Position numbers and translations under genes: made by a program. The notes beneath the pieces were generated by a model. It was not told where the DNA came from and made no database searches. It worked only from the letters and a program-made list of their open reading frames with translations. From the NCBI GenBank assembly GCA_003694495.1, contig RFJO01000087.1:1-9956 (forward strand): 9,956 nucleotides of DNA, written 5' to 3'. How positions within the stretch are numbered: position 1 is the first letter of the stretch; each line of letters begins with the position of its first letter. The stretch is from Candidatus Woesearchaeota archaeon. GTDB taxonomy: Archaea > Nanobdellota > Nanobdellia > SCGC-AAA011-G17 > GW2011-AR17. Of this stretch, positions 5,293 through 9,956 are shown in pieces.

Positions 5293-6414
5293 ATGGGCAC
5301 ATTCTTAGTAATCCTTGTATTAGTCCTTGCCATCATCCTTCACGAGTTTGGTCATTTCATCACAGCCAAACTTTTCAAAGTAAAAGTTCTAGTATTTTCC
5401 ATTTTTTTCTGGACACCCAAAAAGCTGCTAGGATATCTCAGTTTCAAGTTCAGAGGCACTGTGTACAAGCTAGGCTTATTGCCCCTTGGCGGTTTTGTTC
5501 AAATGAAAGGTTTTGTCAAAGCAGACAAGCCACCTAATCCCACAATTCAAGAGTATATGAAAAATGATCCAGCCTTGAAGGAAGGTTCTGTTGTAAACTT
5601 TGACAACACAGACCAAGACGCGTTCATCAACAAGCCTATTTGGCAACGCGCCATCATTCTTGCAGCTGGCTCGGTTACAAACATCGTTCTAGCTTTTATC
5701 TTTTTCACAACTGCTTTCCTAATAGGGTTTGAAAGTTACACAAACGACGTAAAGCCTGTCAAACAATCTCCAATTTACGAGTCTGGCGTCAAAAAGCCCA
5801 TAAAGATTATTTCTGTCAACAATATCAATACGAAAACATACTTTGATGTAGTTACAACCCTAAACAAATTCTACCCCAACCCTGTCAATATTAGGTACAT
5901 CACTTGTGATAACAGTTCATGCAAAGACAAGGTTGTGACTGTTAAGCCGAAAAAAATCGGCAAAACATACATGATCGGCATTAAGCCTTTGGGTAAAACC
6001 TATACAAAAAAGCATAACTTCTTTTCAGCAATCAACAGGTCAGCAAAACTGACCTTGCTATTCCCATATTTATACTTAAAGCAAATTCCCAAATCAAAAT
6101 CAACAGACATTGCAGGCCCTGTCGGCATTGTTTATATTGGTTCCACAGTCTACAAGATTGACAAATTTGCCTTCTTAATGTTTTGCGGCATGCTAATGAT
6201 GATCCTGGGCATTGTCAACTTGTTGCCTTTGCCAATTCTAGACGGTGGCCACATTCTTTTCCTTTTGATTGAAAAACTTCGTGGCAAGCCACTATCCTTG
6301 CAAACCCAAAACAGGGTTAGTACAGTTATGCTGATTATCCTTCTCTTCCTAACAATTTTCTTCCTTCACAATGATATTAGCAACATCTGCAACGGCGTAA
6401 ACCATCTAAGATGA
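5293..6414 (+). CDS. rseP: RseP-like site-2 intramembrane protease with PDZ domain
   Basis: This is an M50B (RIP) protease that cleaves membrane-embedded substrates such as anti-sigma factors or signal peptides. Residues below are counted from the ATG at 5290. The elements appear in family order: HEFGH (18-22) in the first span; YKLGLLPLGGFVQMKG; the WQRAIILAAGSVTNIVLAF span (from 118, retaining Asn of the GxxxN element); one PDZ-like domain (about 158-225); GPVGIVYIG; and a last core NLLPLPILDGGH with zinc ligand Asp318. A final span follows at about 343-361. At 373-374 residues it resembles one-PDZ enzymes such as RasP more than two-PDZ E. coli RseP. The ATG at 5293 is preferred because AAGGAG (5281-5286) is then 6 nt away; the overlapping ATG at 5290 (TAATG) is the alternative. 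The symbol denotes family, not proven orthology. Confidence 0.92.
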   Translation: MGTFLVILVLVLAIILHEFGHFITAKLFKVKVLVFSIFFWTPKKLLGYLSFKFRGTVYKLGLLPLGGFVQMKGFVKADKPPNPTIQEYMKNDPALKEGSVVNFDNTDQDAFINKPIWQRAIILAAGSVTNIVLAFIFFTTAFLIGFESYTNDVKPVKQSPIYESGVKKPIKIISVNNINTKTYFDVVTTLNKFYPNPVNIRYITCDNSSCKDKVVTVKPKKIGKTYMIGIKPLGKTYTKKHNFFSAINRSAKLTLLFPYLYLKQIPKSKSTDIAGPVGIVYIGSTVYKIDKFAFLMFCGMLMMILGIVNLLPLPILDGGHILFLLIEKLRGKPLSLQTQNRVSTVMLIILLFLTIFFLHNDISNICNGVNHLR

Positions 6415-6647
6415 TGCTTATCAATCTCACACTTGTCATTATTTTAGTGTTAACATACTTCCACTCATTGCACTCAAAACTATCAACAATTTCAGAGAAA
6501 ATCACAGTTATAGTGTTTATGACAATTGTTAGCATTTTCAGCATTTTTCTTTCGCTTTTTTCTGACACAATCTCAGCACACATTGCAACCTCAATGGTGT
6601 TATTCATTTCAATCTTGCTTCTCCCTCATTTAGTATGTGGGGACTAA
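6411..6647 (+). CDS. Hypothetical small membrane protein (78 aa, three spans)
   Basis: The start overlaps the protease stop as ATGA (6411-6414); a second ATG at 6414 is equally possible. There is no Shine-Dalgarno, so translation is expected to be coupled. Three hydrophobic segments are visible: about 3-18 (LINLTLVIILVLTYF), 32-50 (ITVIVFMTIVSIFSIFLSL) and 55-76 (ISAHIATSMVLFISILLLP). Loops are very short. No family is recognised. Its position directly after the two M50 genes suggests a partner or substrate of the proteases, without direct evidence. Confidence 0.65.
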   Translation: MMLINLTLVIILVLTYFHSLHSKLSTISEKITVIVFMTIVSIFSIFLSLFSDTISAHIATSMVLFISILLLPHLVCGD

Positions 6648-6826
6648 ATAGTTTTTTGAAAGAAGCAATCTTAGGGATTTACTGTGTTCTTGTACCATTT
6701 CTTTTCGTTCTAACCTTAGCAGCTTACCAAGAAAAGAAACATCCAAGGATAGCATTAAGCGTTTTTCTCATTTTCACCTTGTTAGGTGGTTTAATTGTAG
6801 GTTATGTCAGACACATTTTATCCTAG
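6635..6826 (+). CDS. Hypothetical small membrane protein (63 aa, two spans)
   Basis: It overlaps the preceding gene by 13 nt in another frame and has no clear binding site, so it is probably coupled to it. Two hydrophobic spans (about 11-30, AILGIYCVLVPFLFVLTLAA, and 40-58, ALSVFLIFTLLGGLIVGYV) form a helical hairpin with a short basic loop (YQEKKHPR), which predicts both termini outside the cytoplasm by the positive-inside rule. An alternative TTG start at 6656 would remove seven residues. The TAG stop overlaps the AGGAG binding site of the next gene. No family is recognised. Confidence 0.6.
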   Translation: MWGLNSFLKEAILGIYCVLVPFLFVLTLAAYQEKKHPRIALSVFLIFTLLGGLIVGYVRHILS

Positions 6827-6834
6827 GAGACAAC

Positions 6835-7206
6835 ATGAGGAAAGCAAAAAAGCAAATCTTGAAAACCTTTGAAAACTCCTGGGTTGACTCAAGCAACCAT
6901 GCACTTTTTTATTACGACGATATTTTTGTTGTGGTTACACTTTATCCATCAAATACAATTATCCTAGTTGAAGTCTGCATGCTAGACGATTGCCAAGATG
7001 TTTTGCCATACTCTATCAGAGAAATTGAGAACATACTTAATAGAAGATTCAAAAATAAGGTTGTCGTCGACTTCAACAGGGTAATGATACAAGACATTGT
7101 GTACGGAAAATTTAACATTGACAGTGTAAAGTTCAATGTCCAAGAAATGGCTAAGCGTGCAAAATCATATAAGTTAAAGTTGGTTAAAAACGATGCAACA
7201 GAGTAA
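6835..7206 (+). CDS. Hypothetical small alpha/beta protein B (123 aa)
   Basis: AGGAGA at 6825-6830 fixes the ATG. The protein is soluble with a basic N-terminus (MRKAKKQILK). The predicted order is a beta-hairpin (FVVVTLYPS-TIILVEV), a helix (SIREIENILNRRF), a second beta-rich stretch (KVVVDFNRVMIQDIVYGKF) and a helix (SVKFNVQEMAKRAKSY). This matches the plan of the proteins at 4177, 7438, 7790 and 8247, although sequence identity is very low. No known family is recognised. The final 14 nt overlap the next gene. Confidence 0.7.
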   Translation: MRKAKKQILKTFENSWVDSSNHALFYYDDIFVVVTLYPSNTIILVEVCMLDDCQDVLPYSIREIENILNRRFKNKVVVDFNRVMIQDIVYGKFNIDSVKFNVQEMAKRAKSYKLKLVKNDATE

Positions 7207-7450
7207 GCAAGCGTTCCTTGCTCTGATCACAATTGTTAGCTGTATCTATTTCGTCGTTAATTTAACACATTATTATATCAAGTCAACCAACAAATTCAAA
7301 GATTTACATTTCTTCTTAAACCTACCACTAGTGCTTTTCCTTGAATTCAAAGCACTTGAAACAATTTACTTTGACATGAACTTTGGCAAATTTATACTTA
7401 TCATGTTATACACATCTCTTGGAGGGAGGATCTACTCATGGAGGAAATAA
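7193..7450 (+). CDS. Hypothetical small membrane protein (85 aa)
   Basis: The ATG lies inside the end of the upstream gene (14-nt overlap) without a strong binding site, so reinitiation is likely. The main hydrophobic segments are about 8-28 (FLALITIVSCIYFVVNLTHYY), 40-52 (FFLNLPLVLFLEF) and 65-77 (GKFILIMLYTSLG). The first is a convincing membrane span and the other two are shorter. The tail is basic (RIYSWRK). The last 13 nt overlap the next gene, and its strong GGAGGGAGG site lies inside this ORF. No family is recognised. Confidence 0.6.
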   Translation: MQQSKQAFLALITIVSCIYFVVNLTHYYIKSTNKFKDLHFFLNLPLVLFLEFKALETIYFDMNFGKFILIMLYTSLGGRIYSWRK

Positions 7451-7821
7451 AAACCTACATTTGCAACCTTGGCGACCTACCACAAATCCTTGTCATTGTC
7501 CAACCAAATTCAGGGAAATACGACATAACCATCACCTTGATACCGCGAGAAGAGGACTTTGATAGTCTCTATGATGAACTTAGCCTTATCATTACACTTC
7601 TTTCCAAAAACAAAAAATTACAACAAGAGTTTGCCAATTTTGAAATTAGTGCTACCAATATTCAATATCATATAAAAGGCTATGAAACAACAGACATAGA
7701 ACAGGATTTAGGTTTACTCGTTAAATTTTTCGGATTTGAATTAGAAAATCTTCTTTACAGCATCTTAAATAGTATGGAGGAAAAAGAAGATGACCCAGCT
7801 CCTAAAAGACCTTCAAACTGA
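7438..7821 (+). CDS. Hypothetical small alpha/beta protein C (127 aa)
   Basis: The start is preceded by a strong GGAGGGAGG (7421-7429). This soluble acidic protein has a beta-hairpin (QILVIVQPNS-YDITITLIP), a long helix (FDSLYDELSLIITLLSK), a second hairpin (FEISATNIQYHIKGY) and a C-terminal helix (DIEQDLGLLVKFFGFELENL), then a charged tail (EEKEDDPAPKRPSN). It has the same beta-beta-alpha-beta-beta-alpha plan as the other small alpha/beta proteins of this operon. The family is not recognised. The last 32 nt overlap the next gene, whose GGAGG site lies within this coding sequence. Confidence 0.75.
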   Translation: MEEIKTYICNLGDLPQILVIVQPNSGKYDITITLIPREEDFDSLYDELSLIITLLSKNKKLQQEFANFEISATNIQYHIKGYETTDIEQDLGLLVKFFGFELENLLYSILNSMEEKEDDPAPKRPSN

Positions 7822-8254
7822 AATCCAAAAAGATCCAACAACGAATCCAAGTTTGAACAACAACGTTCTCGACATTGAACACCTTCAATCACCAGATACG
7901 CGTTCTGTTCTTGAAGACGATGGCAAAAAAGTTAAGGTAAAATTCATCATCACAATGAGACCGCCATATTTCCCTCCATCCATGGATGAAGGTGAAATCC
8001 AGAAAGAGCTTGACAACATTTACGACTCTGCAAGGAAAACCCCTGGCAACCCGGCCCTCCCCGAGTATGCTGTAGTAAAAAACGGCAAGGTTACTATCAT
8101 TCTCGACGACAGCGGCCATGATGTTGATTCAGTGATTGAAAATATTGATAAGCTATCCAAACGCACTACCCAAATCCTTCGCTTTCTTTTCCAGCGTTTG
8201 GGCACGATGCACACATGCAACAATTGTGGAAGTTGTGACAGTGACGATGTTTGA
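7790..8254 (+). CDS. Hypothetical small alpha/beta protein D with Cys-rich tail (154 aa)
   Basis: The start has GGAGG at 7776-7780. A polar, probably disordered N-terminus of about 45 residues precedes a strand-rich segment (KVKVKFIITMRPP), a helix (EGEIQKELDNIYDSARK), a beta-hairpin (YAVVKNG-KVTIILDD) and a long helix (VDSVIENIDKLSKRTTQIL). The C-terminus is unusual: HTCNNCGSCDSDDV, with Cys143, Cys146 and Cys149 in C-x2-C-x2-C spacing beside His141. This may bind a metal ion or form a redox site. The core matches proteins A, B, C and E in predicted plan. No signal peptide is seen, so the cysteines would be cytoplasmic. The known family is not recognised. The next gene overlaps its last 8 nt. 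Confidence 0.75.
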   Translation: MTQLLKDLQTEIQKDPTTNPSLNNNVLDIEHLQSPDTRSVLEDDGKKVKVKFIITMRPPYFPPSMDEGEIQKELDNIYDSARKTPGNPALPEYAVVKNGKVTIILDDSGHDVDSVIENIDKLSKRTTQILRFLFQRLGTMHTCNNCGSCDSDDV

Positions 8255-8567
8255 GATTAACAGAGCTATGCATGATGTTATTGGTGTTTGTGGCAACTGT
8301 GTTAGCTATGGTAACATTTTAAAGTTTTCACATAAAGGAAATAATTACAAAATTTCTATCCGTCCAAACTCAATCATCTTTTCCGTACAAATCCCTCGCA
8401 ATAAAGAAACGCTTACGAAATTAAGGAGCATTGACAATATTGTCTATATCAAATCTACTGATACTCTAGAGGTTTTTACCATTGCTCCAAAAAGTTCAAG
8501 AATTTACAATAAACTAACCGATTTCATACAACTTATTACAGGACTTACAGAAGGGAGTAAAAAATGA
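8247..8567 (+). CDS. Hypothetical small alpha/beta protein E (106 aa)
   Basis: The ATG at 8247 is chosen rather than the in-frame ATG at 8136, because the longer form would run for over 100 nt inside gene D and gives a non-homologous N-terminus. The binding site is weak, so coupling to gene D through the 8-nt overlap is likely. The protein has beta-strands (NYKISIRPNS-IIFSVQIP), a helix (KETLTKLRSI), a hairpin (NIVYIKST-TLEVFTIAP) and a helix (YNKLTDFIQLITGL), the plan shared with the other small proteins. Two cysteines occur early (VCGNC). No family is recognised. The stop overlaps the next start as ATGA. Confidence 0.65.
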   Translation: MFEINRAMHDVIGVCGNCVSYGNILKFSHKGNNYKISIRPNSIIFSVQIPRNKETLTKLRSIDNIVYIKSTDTLEVFTIAPKSSRIYNKLTDFIQLITGLTEGSKK

Positions 8568-8650
8568 GAATTGTTCTTGACTTTTGGCTATTTGTCTTTC
8601 TTTTATTGTTCTTCATAATTTCAGTAATCTATGCTATTATCATTGGATGA
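8564..8650 (+). CDS. Single-span membrane microprotein (28 aa)
   Basis: The ATG overlaps the TGA of gene E, and AAGGGAG (8551-8557) lies 7 nt upstream, so initiation is well supported. After MRIVLDF the peptide is almost entirely hydrophobic (WLFVFLLLFFIISVIYAIII) and ends in Gly. It has no polar domain at all, so it can act only within the membrane. The lipoprotein gene begins 3 nt after its stop. It may be a partner or substrate of the membrane proteases, or a translational coupler for the lipoprotein; neither is shown. Confidence 0.55.
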   Translation: MRIVLDFWLFVFLLLFFIISVIYAIIIG

Positions 8651-8653
8651 AAA

Positions 8654-9415
8654 ATGCGCAAAATTATTGTTGTTGTGATTATAACATTAGTTGGTTGCAC
8701 AACACATCCTAAACCATCTAACTCAAACCAAAACCACTTACTCCCAGAATATGATTGCAAAACAGATTGCCAATGTGACTTAGGTTACTGCGAACAAAAC
8801 TTAGATTATATTTCTGGGAGATGGTCTAGTGTAAAATTTTATGAAGCTTTTTCAGATGATGGGACTTCATTAAGTGGTTACACTGAATACCCAATATCAG
8901 ACGGCGATTGTTTATTTGACATTAAAGCAGACTTTTCTTTCATATTCTACTATAAAGAGAACACACCTTTGCTTGTAAATCGGTACGGTGTATTATATGT
9001 AAAATTATACAAAACACTTTTCTGCTCTAACAGAGTTATTGAAAAAAGTGAAGCATTCTCTTACTGGTACTGGGACTTTTATAACCCAACTTTTATTTCC
9101 GGAATGCTATTATACGATAAAATGTGGAGCCAGTTAGGTGACGATAACACTGGCGCAATACTCTACTTAATCAACGATGAAGGCCCAAGCACAATCATGA
9201 TTAACTGTAAAGAAGTTTGGGGTGATTTTACTGTTGAATATAAAAGCAGGATTGGTCAATGCAAACCAAACCAGATTCATTGTTACAGCAACAACAATTG
9301 CACAGCACTCATTGCTGACTGCATGGATAAAAAAGAATCATGCGAAAATATCAATGGTAAAAGCTACTCACCACATACTTTAAACCATTTCATAGAAACA
9401 TGTTATCAACTCTAA
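8654..9415 (+). CDS. Cys-rich lipoprotein, distant paralog of the one at 1769 (253 aa)
   Basis: The signal peptide MRKIIVVVIITLVGC has the lipobox LVGC with lipidated Cys15. Residue +2 is Thr, predicting outer-membrane sorting by the E. coli rule. A cysteine cluster follows (DCKTDCQCDLGYC). Then comes a beta-rich, strongly aromatic domain beginning GRWSSVKFYEAF, where GxW near a strand start is lipocalin-like but not sufficient for assignment. The C-terminus has C203, then C210-x5-C216-x6-C223-x6-C230-x19-C250, nearly identical in spacing to the lipoprotein at 1769-2575, and both share CY and CMxK. No long Asp/Ser linker is present here. The start has only a weak site (GGATG) and probably depends on coupling to the 28-residue gene. 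Function is unknown; disulfide-stabilised envelope exposure is expected. Confidence 0.8.
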   Translation: MRKIIVVVIITLVGCTTHPKPSNSNQNHLLPEYDCKTDCQCDLGYCEQNLDYISGRWSSVKFYEAFSDDGTSLSGYTEYPISDGDCLFDIKADFSFIFYYKENTPLLVNRYGVLYVKLYKTLFCSNRVIEKSEAFSYWYWDFYNPTFISGMLLYDKMWSQLGDDNTGAILYLINDEGPSTIMINCKEVWGDFTVEYKSRIGQCKPNQIHCYSNNNCTALIADCMDKKESCENINGKSYSPHTLNHFIETCYQL

Positions 9416-9425
9416 AGGAGGAAAC

Positions 9426-9527
9426 ATGACAAAAATCAAAACTATTCTTGCCTGTGCTGTACTAATGCCGTTTGTTACCACAATTTCAATAAGTTATTCA
9501 TTCATTAAGATGGTTTCAAGATCATGA
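9426..9527 (+). CDS. Single-span membrane microprotein (33 aa)
   Basis: A strong AAAGGAGG (9414-9421) overlaps the lipoprotein stop and lies 4 nt before the ATG. The peptide has a basic start (MTKIK), one hydrophobic segment (TILACAVLMPFVTTISISYSF) and a short basic tail (IKMVSRS). It could be a tiny integral membrane protein, or it could be exported if the segment is a signal sequence. The TGA overlaps the next ATG (ATGA). The strong binding site argues for real translation. Confidence 0.6.
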   Translation: MTKIKTILACAVLMPFVTTISISYSFIKMVSRS

Positions 9528-9956
9528 AAGAAGCTAAGCTTGTCGTACCGATAATTGTTGCTCTTGTTTGTCTTGCCTTGATTTTTTTCCTGTTAATGTT
9601 TCGCAACAGCGTTAATGTAAGAATCCAAATTAGCGAAGGCATCAGTTCAGGGATCGAAGAATTCGATCAAGGCAACTATTCTGAAGCATTCAAATGGTTT
9701 AATAAAACTCTTTCTATTGCTGAAAAATACGATAGGGCAAAATCGTTCTCAAAGCGGTTTTCTTTTGGCGACGTTCAAGCCATAATTCACCTCTGGTGCA
9801 GCCTTTCCCTGATAATGGATGGAAAAGATAAGGCATCACTAGATTACCTTATCATGCTTGACAATAAGATGCTCATGTCCAACCTTTTAAACAAAGGCAT
9901 ATTCTTCTGGCGCTATGATGAATTGAACCAGTTAATGAAATACGCAGATTATCGAA
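9524..9956 (+). CDS. Membrane-anchored TPR-like protein, 3'-truncated
   Basis: The ATG overlaps the stop of the 33-residue gene, and the frame stays open for 144 codons to the window edge. Residues 6-26 (LVVPIIVALVCLALIFFLLMF) form an N-terminal anchor. The following soluble part is helical. Its segment GISSGIEEFDQGNYSEAFKW (from residue 39) with FNKTLSIAEKY fits a tetratricopeptide hairpin, where Gly/Tyr and Ala sit at expected TPR positions (GNYSEA). A second helical pair, VQAIIHLWCSLSLIMDGKDK, follows at 84-103. TPR proteins usually serve as protein-binding scaffolds. With a short basic N-terminus before the anchor, the soluble part is more likely outside the cytoplasm, but this is uncertain. 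No binding site is apparent, so coupling is likely. Confidence 0.7.
   Translation, partial: MKEAKLVVPIIVALVCLALIFFLLMFRNSVNVRIQISEGISSGIEEFDQGNYSEAFKWFNKTLSIAEKYDRAKSFSKRFSFGDVQAIIHLWCSLSLIMDGKDKASLDYLIMLDNKMLMSNLLNKGIFFWRYDELNQLMKYADYR

Noticed and set aside
8136..8246. 37-codon N-terminal extension of small protein E
   Set aside because: It runs in another frame through the conserved C-terminal helix of gene D, and the shorter start gives the expected compact junction.
1..9956. Large-phage or plasmid origin suggested by many small overlapping hypothetical genes
   Set aside because: No replication, structural, packaging or mobilisation genes are visible. The beta-barrel, lipoproteins and RseP-like protease fit a bacterial chromosome better, although a mobile origin cannot be excluded from this window.

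Overview
The window looks like chromosomal DNA from a low-GC diderm (Gram-negative-type) bacterium. It encodes a probable outer-membrane beta-barrel ending in phenylalanine, two lipoproteins with clear lipoboxes and an RseP-type intramembrane protease. Strong AAGGAGG-type ribosome binding sites and standard-code stops (TAA, TAG, TGA) are used throughout. The Asp/Ser-rich linker in the first lipoprotein is reminiscent of Myxococcota and related former Deltaproteobacteria, but the window holds no universal marker gene, so this placement is a guess. Every supported gene is on the + strand. I saw no tRNA, rRNA, insertion sequence, integrase or CRISPR array.

Left part (1-2640): the 3' part of the beta-barrel gene, cut by the window edge; a 252-residue soluble helical-repeat protein; and a Cys-rich lipoprotein with a hexapeptide-repeat linker. 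A strong intrinsic terminator closes this block at about 2639.

Central non-coding part (2640-3094, about 455 bases): three T-tracts spaced about 32 bp apart, then a good sigma70-type promoter (TTGACA-17-TATGTT), then a roughly 290-nt leader. The leader has many dyads, five TTGCAC hexamers and a 15-bp direct repeat. No gene is credible here.

Right part (3095-9956 and beyond): one dense transcription unit of at least sixteen genes, many overlapping or coupled by ATGA/TAATG junctions. It begins with an M29-family aminopeptidase. Next come a small alpha/beta protein and a 44-residue membrane peptide, then two tandem M50 (site-2 protease type) intramembrane metalloproteases, one short without PDZ and one RseP-like with PDZ. 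A run of small genes follows: three polytopic mini-membrane proteins, four more small alpha/beta proteins, two tiny single-span peptides (28 and 33 residues) and a second Cys-rich lipoprotein. It ends in a membrane-anchored TPR-like protein cut by the window edge.

The most interesting reading is that this is one uncharacterised envelope system. A promoter with an elaborate leader drives an aminopeptidase, two intramembrane proteases and their possible membrane or lipoprotein substrates, together with five soluble proteins that appear to share a beta-beta-alpha-beta-beta-alpha plan. The two lipoproteins on either side of the regulatory region share a C-terminal cysteine signature, which links the left block to the right operon. 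The functional connection is inference; the layout, motifs and overlaps are read directly from the sequence.
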